Positions 31,882 through 41,386 of a stretch of 64,000 nucleotides of DNA are shown here, piece by piece. The notes under the pieces are model-generated. The model was not told where the DNA came from and searched no databases. It worked only from the letters and a program-made list of their open reading frames with translations. Every line of letters begins with the position of its first letter. Position 1 is the first letter of the stretch. The position numbers were made by a program, and so were the translations under genes. The stretch comes from Trichomonas tenax (Eukaryota > Parabasalia > Trichomonadida > Trichomonadidae), in NCBI GenBank assembly GCA_023091735.1, contig JALKBU010000033.1, forward strand, positions 1 through 64,000, given 5' to 3'.

Positions 31882-32392
31882 TGTTTTTTAAATAAAACAT
31901 ATTTTCGCAAAAAAATATGGCTTTGAAGTGTTGTTGATGATCATAATTGCAGCACATCAACTTTTACATGCGTTACATTTTTTCTCATTTCATCATCTAT
32001 GGTATTATTAAAAACAAAATCAAATCAATCATAAACAAAATTATCATTAAGCCCCAATGAATTTAATATAATTTACTTTCATGGAATAAATAAATGCTTG
32101 ATATTAATCAAATCTTTTAATTTGATGATTGAAATTCACAACCACAATATTGCCAGAACGGTTTCCTTCATGATTGCGCAATTCCGGAATAGTTTTTGAC
32201 TTGTAAATTGTCTAAATTGTTAAAATATGACGTGTAAATTATCGAATTTATGTCACGTAAAGCCCGATAACATTTCATTTTGAATTTTTATCGTTTTGAA
32301 ATTGAATTATGTAAACTTCACAAATAAATATTTAAATAAAATCATCCATAGATTGCAGAGTATGCTTTTATTCCAACTCTTAACAGCTCTCT
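31882..32392. promoter_or_regulatory. Spacer with clustered TGAC..GTAA elements before a Myb gene
   Basis: No gene. TGACTTGTAA (32197-32206), TGACGTGTAA (32228-32237) and TGTCACGTAA (32251-32260) lie within 64 bases, about 130-200 bases before the Myb ATG. They are members of the element that recurs through this window. Confidence 0.5.
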
Positions 32393-32992
32393 ATGCTCTC
32401 GTGGACAGCCATTCCTTCAACCGCCTTCTCAGGAACTGACCACCGACTTTGCAGCCTTCCTAATTCGCCACTGCCGGGTCAAAAGAGAAATAGATCAGTA
32501 TTTACAAAAAGCGAGGATGAAACACTAAGATTCCTTGTTCAGAAATACGGCGACTATGACTGGAACACAATATCGGAAGGAATTCCAGGAAAAACGCCAA
32601 GACAGTGCAGGGACCGATATCGTAATTATTTATCGCCCCAAATCATGAACGGTACGTGGACTAAGGAAGACGATGCCATGCTCATAGCACAATATACCCG
32701 GTATGGCCCTATGTGGGCAAGATTAGCTCAATTTTTCCCAAAAAGATCAGCAACAAATATAAAGAACCATTTTGCTTCCTTGCAAAGATCTGCCCAGAAG
32801 AAGCAGCAAATGAACGCTAAGAAGATAGAACTTATCCAGAAAATAGATCAAATTTCTTTTAACTTGAAAGCAAACGAAATATTAGATCAGCCAAACATAA
32901 TTTCATGTGCGCAAGAATCACCTTTCGATTATGACGACGACCTTTGCCAGATTATGGATTTTGATCCATTTGACGAGGATTTTGATAATTAA
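32393..32992 (+). CDS. R2R3 Myb-type transcription regulator
   Basis: A protein of 199 residues. Two Myb repeats: about 34-84 (SVFTKSEDETLRFLVQKYG.YDWNTISEGIPGKTPRQCRDRYRNYLSP) and 87-132 (GTWTKEDDAMLIAQYTRYGPMWARLAQFFPKRSATNIKNHF). All helix-spacing aromatics and the recognition helix SATNIKNHF are kept. A lysine/glutamine-rich stretch follows (KKQQMNAKKIE) and the C-terminus is acidic (DYDDD, DPFDEDFDN), which could serve as an activation tail. Same family as the genes at 13240 and 35785 but clearly different sequence. The ATG at 32393 is the first in frame; residues 1-30 are not conserved. Confidence 0.9.
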   Translation: MLSWTAIPSTAFSGTDHRLCSLPNSPLPGQKRNRSVFTKSEDETLRFLVQKYGDYDWNTISEGIPGKTPRQCRDRYRNYLSPQIMNGTWTKEDDAMLIAQYTRYGPMWARLAQFFPKRSATNIKNHFASLQRSAQKKQQMNAKKIELIQKIDQISFNLKANEILDQPNIISCAQESPFDYDDDLCQIMDFDPFDEDFDN

Positions 32993-33289
32993 ACCAGTAT
33001 GTATTTATCTATATTTCGTTCGTTTTTTGATTTTTTTTCAAATTAATCGCCCATTATTGATAAATAAACTTTTTTGAACTCTAATTTCGGATTATTAGAG
33101 AGTACCCATGAGATCATCCATAAATATAACAGAGCTACATGAAATATATTATTTTGTGAGGGAAAAATCGAAATATTACGTTAAAATCAATAAGATATTT
33201 GATTTTGTTCATGAAAGTATGTAATAATTCTAAACAAGAGAGGGATAGAATCTTTATTGGACAAAAATAAATGTATAGATCTAATATAG

Positions 33290-33779
33290 TTAGAATATCG
33301 GAACACCAGAATATTCATCAATAAAATCAACAATTTTGAAGAACAGCAATGTTCCAGAGACAGCTATGCAGACAATTAATTCTATTATAGATACAATGGA
33401 GAAGAAGGGCTTCTTGAACTTGAAAATAATGAGATAAACAATAGAAGGAAGGATAAAAGCAAGAAGAATGAAAAAAGCTTCCAATCACATCAAAAAGATC
33501 CAACAACTTTGTGCCTGAGAAAGTAATAAAAATTGATAAAACCCAAGCAACAATTCCAGATGAAATCTTTGCAATTTTGTGGTCATTATATTATGGAAAT
33601 ATGATGTTATATAGTGCTATGGCATTAATATAAATGTAATTGTCGTTTGATAAAATTGTTTTGATTAAACAAGCTAGTTTTCCAATAATGAGAGCAATAT
33701 GTTTCTTGTTCTCAAAAACTATAGAATACCAGGTCATGCTCTTGATTCTTCCAAAAGATAAAATAATCAAGATATGCAC
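33290..33779 (-). pseudogene. Relic of a multi-pass transporter C-terminus (amino-acid/auxin permease-like)
   Basis: Read on the minus strand in pieces with frameshifts. A helix block ISSGIVAWVLSIFITFSGTK is followed by LLDLFDVIGSFF and then, after a frame change near 33485, ILLAFILPSIVYLIIFKFKK and SIIELIVCIAVSGTLLFFK. The pattern of a helix, 'D....G', a proline-bearing helix and a closing helix is typical of the C-terminal third of AAAP amino-acid transporters in trichomonads. At least two frame changes and a stop near 33590 make it non-functional. The family call rests on pattern only. Confidence 0.45.
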
Positions 33780-34252
33780 CGGCGAGATTCAATACCATGG
33801 ACAGTAAAGAAGTGTACCATGAGACTCTGCATATCTTGTTCCTCGTTGCATCTTTGATTTCTCGAGAAAATCATTGCAATGAAGAACAATATGTTAAAGC
33901 TTCCATAATGTCATTGCTCCAATATACTATTTGTTTCTGTGGATCAAAACCGTCTTCTTTCACTATTTCAACAAACATCCAAAGGAGACAGAGGATTGAT
34001 ATCAATAGGAGAGCATTGTCCAGTGTTGATGCGTACATCATGCTCTAGAATCTGTTGTGAAACAAAGAAGGAAAAACGAATATGAATGTTAATACAAACT
34101 TAGAGAAATACTTCGAGCTGAAGACCATTTTAGCATCAGGATCAATATATGTCACGATTTCATCGTACTGAGACAAGAAATCTCCTGTAGATACTGCTGA
34201 TAACGAAATGAAAGCGATCAATAACAACAACCTTGGAATGAATTTAGTCTTT
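33780..34252 (-). pseudogene. Relic of an unidentified multi-pass membrane protein
   Basis: The minus strand encodes hydrophobic stretches (RLLLLIAFISLSAVST, YFSKFVLTFIFVFPSLF, LDNALLLISILCLLWMFVEIV and, after a frame change, FFIAMIFSRNQRCNEEQDMQ) interrupted by a TAG near 34048 and by frameshifts. It lies between a calcium-ATPase-like relic and a transporter-like relic. It could be part of either or an independent gene; I cannot assign it. Confidence 0.4.
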
Positions 34253-34579
34253 CTACCTTGGCGTAAGGACTGATGTGAGGATGATGGAAACAATAGCAGA
34301 AATAAGCAATATTTTGAGCAATAAATCAGCATAACACTCAATGAAGAGTTTGCACCATGATTTTTGTTCTGGATCAGGCAATTGGTTAATGCCCCACTTT
34401 GCCATTCTCCGTGCGTAGTTATCATTCTCCCCTGAGCTGTCTAAGCCTTTTTAAGATCAGTTTCAAAAGACTCAGCGAAACCCTGAAGTCCGCCTTTCTT
34501 TTGGAACGCATCCATGTCTCGAGCGCTCGAACATTTCGATGATATCTTGGATAACAGGAGGCCTCTCAATCTGGACCAT
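34253..34579 (-). pseudogene. Relic of a P-type calcium ATPase N-terminus
   Basis: From ATG at 34579 the minus strand reads VIQDIIEMFERSRDMDAF (one frame change near 34515), GGLQGFAESFETDLKKA, a TAG, then TAQGRMITTHGEW and, after another frame change, NQLPDPEQKSWCKLFIECYAD and LLLKILLISAIVSIILT. This order matches the N-terminus of PMCA-type pumps: GG..G.A..L.TDLK.GL, N.LP.P..KS......E...D, then the first membrane helix. The rest of the pump is missing. One stop and two frameshifts confirm decay. Confidence 0.6.
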
Positions 34580-35470
34580 AATTTTTTGGATTAATTTGAA
34601 ATTTTTAAAGTATTGATCTACATATGAACATAAATGGAATAACATTTTTGTATAGAACCGTAAAGTGATAATTAGAAAATGATGTAATAAGCACGATTAT
34701 TAAGAATATCAGTGAAAATTTTTTTGGAGCATAAACAACCCACATTTTAATATGTTGATAATTTTGTTCATCTACTGATCAGCAGTAAATTTGTTTGAGC
34801 GATTATTGAGGATTAAAACAATTAAAAACAAATTGTATTAAATAAATTAAGAATAGATATCATCATGAGAATTAAAAAGCTTAAGCTTAATTTTCTTGTA
34901 CTCTGATCCGTGTAGTCAATTGAATCGCGTTATCGATATTTATAATTTTCATGCCAAATTTTCTTGAAATTAGCTTGCCTCCGGCCAAATATCCATGAAA
35001 ATGCCATTTGTCATCCCTTCTAAAATTGAAATGATAATTTATTTCAATTTTTCGACCAAATTTCAATAGAATATTCGTATTGTAAAATATTCAACTTTTG
35101 AACAAAATAGTCTATGTAAAAATGCTTTCTTTTTCAATATATCATCTATATTTAGTAGCTTGCTATTGAAATTTGGAGAAAAATTGCAATGAAATTGATT
35201 GATTTTCAATTTTGAATGGATGACGAATTCAATTTTCATCTTTTCCGATCATTACCTACGCGGTTTTCATCGGTAGAAATATTATATTTTAGATTCTTGT
35301 CTAAATATTACTTATAATTTATGAATTTTAAAAAGTGTCATTTTCATGAAGTCTTCATTATGATGTTCTATCTCATATTGAAATACCATAACCTGAAGGA
35401 AAAAATTAGCTTCAGACATAGCATTGTGTCACTTCGGAAAAATCGATTTTATCCCAAATGAAGAAATATT
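34580..35470. other. Intergenic spacer
   Basis: About 0.9 kb of AT-rich sequence in which I see no gene or clear repeat. Confidence 0.55.
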
Positions 35471-36102
35471 TTAGTAATTTCTACTTAAATATCGGTATTT
35501 AATCAAAGCTCTTTGAGAAATTAAATTTTCCATGACAACACTAATTACATCACTACTATTAATCAATACTTTACATTTCAGCTTTTTATTCAAACAACAA
35601 TTAGCAGTTTCTGAATTCAATAACAAACTTTCAGCCTCAAAATTAATAATATGTTCTAGTTCAGATTTATCGAAGAGTTCAAAGAGCTGCTTCTCCATAT
35701 TATCATTTCCAATCTTTGGGAGAGCTGATTCACTGCTGATCTTATGTTTATTTTTGATTTTTTTTATATAACATAATTTTTTTTCTATTTCAGCCTGAAC
35801 CTATTTCGAACTGCGTTTACAGATCTGTTGAGGAAATGAGAGGTAATTATGGTCCATTTGTGGCCAATTTCATCATATAATTGGAGTAATAACGAATCTT
35901 CATCTTGCGACCATGGCAATGATGTAAAGGACGACACAAAACAGTTATTCTGCCTATCTTTACACTGTCTAGCTGATTTATTTATCATTTTGACTGAAAT
36001 TGCTTCCCAAATACCGGTTCCCATTATATTGACGAGCCTCATCAATTCCTCGTCTTCAGACTCTGTGAATCTGCAACCCAGTACATTAGGAGTATTATTC
36101 AT
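35471..36102 (-). pseudogene. Myb-type regulator gene split by a frameshift
   Basis: The first part (ATG 36102 to TAG 35785) encodes 105 residues with two Myb repeats: CRFTESEDEELMRLVNIMGTGIWEAIS...SARQCKDRQNN and LPWSQDEDSLLLQLYDEIGHKWTIITSHF...SVNAVRNRFR. The frame then stops. In the neighbouring frame an uninterrupted run begins right at the junction with AEIEKKLCYIKKIKNKHKI and continues to the TAA at 35471 (SEXSALPKIGNDN-type linker, then ELFDKSELEHIIN). Joining the two gives about 205 residues, the usual size of trichomonad Myb proteins. One base appears to be missing near 35790. It may be a recent mutation or a sequencing error. If real, the truncated product still has both Myb repeats and could bind DNA. 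Confidence 0.75.
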
Positions 36103-36734
36103 TCTAATCAAATAACATTTTCAAAATACATATTGAAAAATTTGATATTGTACTCAATCACTTTGATAAATATTTTCATGTAAACACTGTCCATATGTAG
36201 ACGTAAAAACTGATGGTGATCACAGTATTCAAAATGCTTTCTCTCAATATTTTGATCATTGGAGTAAAAAGATTGCATATTATTATTTTTTTTTTATGAA
36301 AATAGCATCTATAAATGTTATGCGCATCATATGTTTAATAAAATGGATTAATCATAGAGCTAAATCGATGGTTTTTCATTGGGAGTGATTTGTAACGATA
36401 TACAGACAGAGATTTATAGAGCAAAAACCATCTGCACAGATGCAGTTTGATGTATGCATTGACAGCATGAGAGTGAATCATCATTTTAGTATTTTTTTTC
36501 AACAAATATTTGATGTAAAATAGTGAATATTTGATTTTAAGCCACATTCATGGTAGTGGAATCAAACACAGAATTGCTATATAGTTTTTGATGACATGCA
36601 TTGCAGTTTTGTAATTATTATTTTTTGAATATTGGGCAATCAAACAATAGTTTTAAATTAAGACTTAATAATTTATTATACAAACATACATCAAAGGTCC
36701 AAATAATATAAACATAACACTAACAGATCACAAT
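36103..36734. other. Intergenic spacer
   Basis: No gene supported; the minus-strand frame 36335-36547 is low-complexity. Confidence 0.55.
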
Positions 36735-37925
36735 TCAATGGTGGTGAATCAATGTTGATGGAATTTTCCTTCTGAGGCCCAATTTGTTCTTGAGAGGTAA
36801 TGTATGAAGATTTACAGAGATGAATTTCTTTGGATACTCTATTCCTGGAAGTTTAGCGTCGTTTGCTGACATTCTTCTATTAATTCTGTTCTTTTGATCT
36901 GCTTCTTCTGACATTGCTTTGAAATTATCGTTGAGAAGGTCCCTCATTATGACTTTGAAGGATGCTGTTCTGTTTCCTCTCTTTCCTTCTGATATCTCAA
37001 CTTTTACTTCATCTGTCTTAATGCCGAGCATCTCAATGGCATTGTAGACCATCTTCTCATCACATTTAATTTCATTGATGTACTTTGAGATTTCTTGATA
37101 TTTCGCGTTGCACCATGGATGCTGTAATATGTCGTTGATGGTAATTCTCTTGTTGAAGTCCTTGGTAAGGAGCTTATTGAGGAGATCAACTAAAGGTGGG
37201 GAAAGATTTGTTGGATAATCAACTTCTGAATAGACAATCTTCTGTGCTAAGCGAGAGAAGTTATCATCTATGAATGGGAGCTTTCCAGTGACCATAGCAT
37301 AAAGGACAACACCGCAGCTCCAAATATCACACATGAAATTATAGGATTTGCCGGTGATCACTTCTGGACTAGCGTAGTTTGGAGAGCCGCAGCGTGTTTT
37401 CATGAACTTTGTATCGTTGACACTTGAAGATAAACCAAAGTCAATTAATTTTACATTGTTGTATGAATCGAACAAAATGTTCTCCGCCTTTATGTCTCTG
37501 TGGGCGATCTTGCAGTCTTCGTGGAGATGCTTTACTGCTAAAATTAATTCAACAAATATTTTAATAGCATCTGATTCCTTCACTGTACCAAAATTATTGA
37601 TCAGACTGAGGAGGCTACCGTTCTGACAGTATTCGATAACCAAATAATAATATTCCTTTGTTTCAATTGTATCAAAAAGGGAATAAATAAATGGATGGTT
37701 TGTCTTGCTCATGATGTCTATCTCTTTATTGATCCTTGCTTCATAGTTGTCCTCATCGTTGAACTGAATCTTTGGAATCTGTTTGACTGCAACTCTAACA
37801 CCTGTTGGGTTGTGTATAGCGAAGAAGACTTTGGCAAAGCCACCACTACCAAGTGTAGAAAGAACGGAGTAGTTCTCAAGCTCGTATATTTCCATTAAAA
37901 TAAATGCCTTTTTAATTTTATGCAT
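36735..37925 (-). CDS. CAMK/SNF1-like serine/threonine protein kinase
   Basis: A protein of 396 residues (ATG 37925; the ATG at 37895 is an alternative that keeps the whole domain). The kinase domain spans about 18-275 and is complete: glycine loop GSGGFAKV, catalytic K48 in VAVKQ, EID of helix C, H142-R143-D144 in HRDIKAEN, D162-F163-G164, activation loop RCGSPNYASPEV, then DIWSCGVVLYAMVTGKLPF and a closing HPW. The GSPNY.SPE loop and HRDIKAEN point to the CAMK group near the AMPK/SNF1/MARK branch, which is greatly expanded in trichomonads. The C-terminal 120 residues hold EMLGIKTDEVKVEISEGKRG, possibly a UBA-like or autoinhibitory segment. Substrates are unknown. Palindromic repeats lie 170-300 bases upstream. 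Confidence 0.9.
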   Translation of the reverse strand: MHKIKKAFILMEIYELENYSVLSTLGSGGFAKVFFAIHNPTGVRVAVKQIPKIQFNDEDNYEARINKEIDIMSKTNHPFIYSLFDTIETKEYYYLVIEYCQNGSLLSLINNFGTVKESDAIKIFVELILAVKHLHEDCKIAHRDIKAENILFDSYNNVKLIDFGLSSSVNDTKFMKTRCGSPNYASPEVITGKSYNFMCDIWSCGVVLYAMVTGKLPFIDDNFSRLAQKIVYSEVDYPTNLSPPLVDLLNKLLTKDFNKRITINDILQHPWCNAKYQEISKYINEIKCDEKMVYNAIEMLGIKTDEVKVEISEGKRGNRTASFKVIMRDLLNDNFKAMSEEADQKNRINRRMSANDAKLPGIEYPKKFISVNLHTLPLKNKLGLRRKIPSTLIHHH

Positions 37926-38096
37926 TTCGATATATTCAATTTTGAAAATTTTTCACAATTAAGAAAACTATCTAGAAAAATTAAAATATAGCGTCTACTG
38001 ACATGTGTAAGAAGAAATAGAAGGATTGATATTGTTTATATTTTCAATAATATCTCAAATATGTGTTCTTAATTTTCTAGGCTATATCACAACACG
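37926..38096. promoter_or_regulatory. Upstream region of the kinase gene
   Basis: No clear initiator is seen. TGACATGTGTAA (37999-38010) resembles the recurring TGAC..GTAA element. Confidence 0.35.
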
Positions 38097-38160
38097 TTAT
38101 CTCAATTTTGAACGATAAAAAATTAATATGATGATGATTTTTTGTTCAAAATTGAGATAA
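38097..38160. repeat. Stem-loop, 17-base perfect arms
   Basis: TTATCTCAATTTTGAAC at 38097-38113 is the perfect reverse complement of 38144-38160, with a 30-base loop. It shares the TCTCAATTTTGA core with the next palindrome. Confidence 0.85.
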
Positions 38161-38167
38161 AGTTTAC

Positions 38168-38220
38168 CATAATATTATCTCAAAATTGAGATTTCATCTC
38201 AATTTTGAGATAATATTATG
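38168..38220. repeat. Perfect 24-base palindrome with a 5-base loop
   Basis: The arm at 38168-38191 begins CATAATATTATCTCAAAATT. It is an exact reverse complement of 38197-38220. The loop is TTTCA. Together with the preceding stem, the core TCTCAATTTTGA occurs four times in alternating orientation within 120 bases. Confidence 0.95.
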
Positions 38221-38470
38221 CAAAAATAATTTATTGAACAATGTATTGCAAATATTACAATATGAAGAATTCCACAAAAATAATCAATATTTAACGTTTG
38301 AGAAATGAAAAGTCATTTACATTAAATAATAATTTATATTTGGCTGAGCAACAAACATATCTATGCATGATGGAAATAGTTATTTTGATTTTTTTTTTTT
38401 TCCTTTTAATAGATTTGAAATTCTTTTTTTTTGCAATCGGAAAATTTTGATATTTATAAGCTTGCGCAAA

Positions 38471-38503
38471 ATGCTTTCGGTTAGAGCAATTGAGCGAAAG
38501 CAT
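38471..38503. repeat. Stem-loop with TGCTTTCGGTT motif
   Basis: ATGCTTTCG (38471-38479) pairs with CGAAAGCAT (38495-38503), with a 15-base loop. The motif TGCTTTCGGTT returns at 39896 and 39971. Confidence 0.75.
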
Positions 38504-39895
38504 AAAGCAGTATTCAATTATTTGCTTTGCTTTACTGTTTGAAAAAAATAGAACCTTAATGATCCGCTATGGCCAAACTTCCTGTATCGTCCTTCACTTT
38601 TTAGGTATATTTTTAACTTATTTAGGTACAAGAAAATGTTATAAATCACCAAAAAACAACCTTCTTGATTTTATTTTCTCTCATACTAAGGATTAATTTC
38701 TTGGAGTATCGCAGCTCAATTTCAACTTTTTAAATATTATATTAATAATCAGTGGGAAAAGGTGAAATCATTTACCATTTTAATAGCCACTTGAATATAT
38801 ACATGCTAAAAATATGCTGATAATTGTAAAGTAGTAAAATGAACAATCAAATCACAATGAAATTCTGCTATTTCTTCGCGTTCAATTTGTTTGATGCATT
38901 AAACAGTTACTATAGACTATGATAGCTATGTTATTTCAATTAGGTGCTTTGGTATCCATAAATGACACGAATTATTACACCTAAATTTATGGATAGCTCT
39001 ACATTGGTTCTAGGCTTTCGTCCACGTGAATTGATAGCATAATAGTCTCCCCTTACGTTATTTCGTATAAATGCCCTAGAGCTTTCATATGTTTTTCAAA
39101 AATCGAGGAATTTTTGAGTAATAATTCATTTATTTTTATGCTTAATATTCATATATCAATGTTTTGTTGTGAAATTCATATTTGTGTGAGATCATCTTCA
39201 AAAACATGAATTTTCAATTTATTTTGGCATTACAGCGATCTCAGTACTACAAATAATGCAAATTATACCTTGAAATCGAGAAATATGCAAATTTTGCTGA
39301 ATTTTTTATAAACTTTCCCTGTTAGTATTTTGCAAATTTATTACAAAAATGCTGCTAAGTGATGATTAGCAAATGAATTAATGCAAGAAAAGAGGGTCCT
39401 GATTTTCACATCACTCGTGTTTTTTGAAAAAATCACATTTTTTTCAAAGTCCATGATTTTTAAGTTTTGATTAATTTTCAACCGAGAGATATTAATTAAT
39501 CGCTTCTAATATGCTATATGCAATGAATCGCATATCATTGTAAATCTAGATCTCTCTATCTTGAAAAGTATCAAATTGTGGGAAATACGTTTTTAGACAA
39601 TCTCATAGAATATTTTAAGAGCCTTAAAAAACCATTTTTTTGACGATTTTTATAGCATTTTATGATATTCTAAAGCGACAAAAGGCATCTATTATGCGTT
39701 TATCATCATACTGTCATCTCACATTTTGATTTTTCTTAAATCATCGAGTAATGATTTCCAAAAAACACCTTGTTTGGCATGGTTTTCGCGCAGAAATGAA
39801 TTATTTTTGCGTGAAAAGCTATTTTTAATCAAAGCTTCGAAAAGCTAGTCAGAGCTTCTAAAACAGGGGTTGTTGAGTTTACAAAGCAAAGGGTG

Positions 39896-39981
39896 TGCTT
39901 TCGGTTTTAGCTTTCTCTCAATTCCTCTCAAATAACCGCAGCAAAAACCGAAAGCATTGCTTTGCGGTTATGCTTTCGGTT
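39896..39981. repeat. Nested inverted repeats of TGCTTTCGGTT
   Basis: TGCTTTCGGTTTTAGC (39896-39911) pairs with GCAAAAACCGAAAGCA (39941-39956), 15 of 16 matching, loop 29. The right arm can pair instead with ATGCTTTCGGT (39970-39980). ATAACCGCA (39932-39940) also has a partner TGCGGTTAT (39963-39971). Two alternative folds are therefore possible. Confidence 0.8.
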
Positions 39982-40497
39982 ATTGTAAATAACCTTTAAA
40001 TCGAGATTACCGCAGATACAGCATCTGCATGATCTGTATATCATTTTTACTCGTTAAAGAATGATTTTTATTAGCTTTTCGAAAAACATTAAAAAGTGAC
40101 AGCCATTGTTATAATTCATTAACTAACTCACTTCGAGGCAGTCAATCATCAGACTCCAGCAAGTAATGGTGTGACATCGCTGTTGAGATTTGATCCTAAT
40201 TTCACATTTTTACAATCGATTTTACCAAAATATCATCAAAACTTTAAACCAAAATCTACAAGCTACCCTAGTGTTACCACAAAGAAGCATGCGAGCTAGA
40301 TGTTATGTAATTCACACATAAATTTCTGGCTCTTTGCATCGATATTATTATTTGAAGCTGAAAAAATGCATATGTTATGAATCACACGCTCCAGCACAAT
40401 ACTAGAATGAGTATATTTTCATTAACAATCTACGAAGCATAATTTTTAATATTATTCTAAAATAAATATTAGATTTTTTAGGAAATTGGACAATGCC

Positions 40498-40903
40498 TCG
40501 TTGGATTAGCAAGCCAGTCCATGATTTTGCCTTTCAGAGTCGAAATTCGAAAATCGTCGAAATATTCAGACTGAAAGGCTATGAAAAGCAAAAAATATAG
40601 AGAGCTGACGCTATATGATACAGTTTATATTCATTATATCTATAATTAAATTTTTAATTAAATCACATAATTCACTTCTAAACTTCAATATTGAACAAAA
40701 ATGATTTTTGTATTGTAATGGAAAATATATATAAGAACTTCTCAAACTAATCCTGAGACATAAAAGCGAATTTGAATGAAAGCTGCAAAATTCAATTTTG
40801 ATCATAAATTTTTGATCAGTTTTAACAAAAAAACTCAATGAAATGAGATTTCGACGTTTGACTCAGGAAGGCTCGACCATTGACTGGCTTGCTAATCCAA
40901 CGA
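40498..40903. repeat. 406-base element with inverted terminal repeats
   Basis: TCGTTGGATTAGCAAGCCAG plus TC (40498-40519) is perfectly inverted at 40882-40903. Similarity goes on inward for about 30 more bases (GCCTTTCAGAGTCGAAAT against ATTTCGAC...GACTCAGGAAGGC). The ends lack an obvious target duplication. The size and structure suggest a MITE-like or fold-back element. No transposase is encoded. Confidence 0.7.
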
Positions 40904-40956
40904 AGCACTATGATAAGGCCCAAGCCAATCCATAGTCGAGCCTTCCAGAGTCAATC
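40856..40956. ncRNA. Stem-loop with 35-base imperfect arms (candidate small-RNA hairpin)
   Basis: Arms 40856-40890 and 40922-40956 match at 30 of 35 positions; loop 31 bases. Core AGGAAGGCTCGAC against GTCGAGCCTTCC. The geometry is like the cluster at 50.7-51.5 kb. Two of the five mismatches would be G:U pairs on the minus strand. The left arm also belongs to the 406-base inverted repeat, so it may simply derive from that element. Confidence 0.45.
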
Positions 40957-40990
40957 ATAGCAAATGTTTTCATTTATATAATAAAAATGG

Positions 40991-41106
40991 CTGCGAGTGG
41001 GTATTTGATTCCTGTCTCGTTGTCAGTGATGATTGAGAACGATATGACTTCTGATGCAGTTCCAGATGCTGGTGGGATCGCGATGAAGTGCGCATGTGTT
41101 CTCATC
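40991..41106 (-). pseudogene. 116-base fragment of an iron alcohol dehydrogenase gene
   Basis: The minus strand reads MRTHAHFIAIPPASGTASEV, then ISFSIITDNETGIKYPLA. This is an internal piece of the dehydrogenase encoded at 44616-45793 and highly similar at the DNA level. It keeps the codons that the larger gene has lost by deletion. Both flanks are unrelated DNA. It lies directly next to the inverted repeats at 40.5-40.96 kb. Confidence 0.9.
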
Positions 41107-41386
41107 ATATCACACAGAATATATTTGTGGAAAGAGGAAGTATTTTTGAAATATTATACATTTTTTTCCATTGAGCTAATATTGGACTTCCTCGATGAAT
41201 CACTTGAGAGATCTTTGAAGAAGCATTTTAGTAGATAAATAAATATTTTTGTGATATATTGTTGTTAATAAAGTATTGAATGTTTAATTAAAAGATAACT
41301 GTCAAATTGATGGTTATAAAGGTGATTTAATCGAAAAGTGCCATTTATAAGAATATGTTTTATAATTAAGGAAATGAAAGATTTAA

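Larger units (their letters stand above)
38221..40497. other. Intergenic region with TGCTTTCGGTT motifs
   Basis: No gene. Motif-bearing stems at 38471-38503 and 39896-39981 are listed separately. The rest is AT-rich. Confidence 0.55.
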
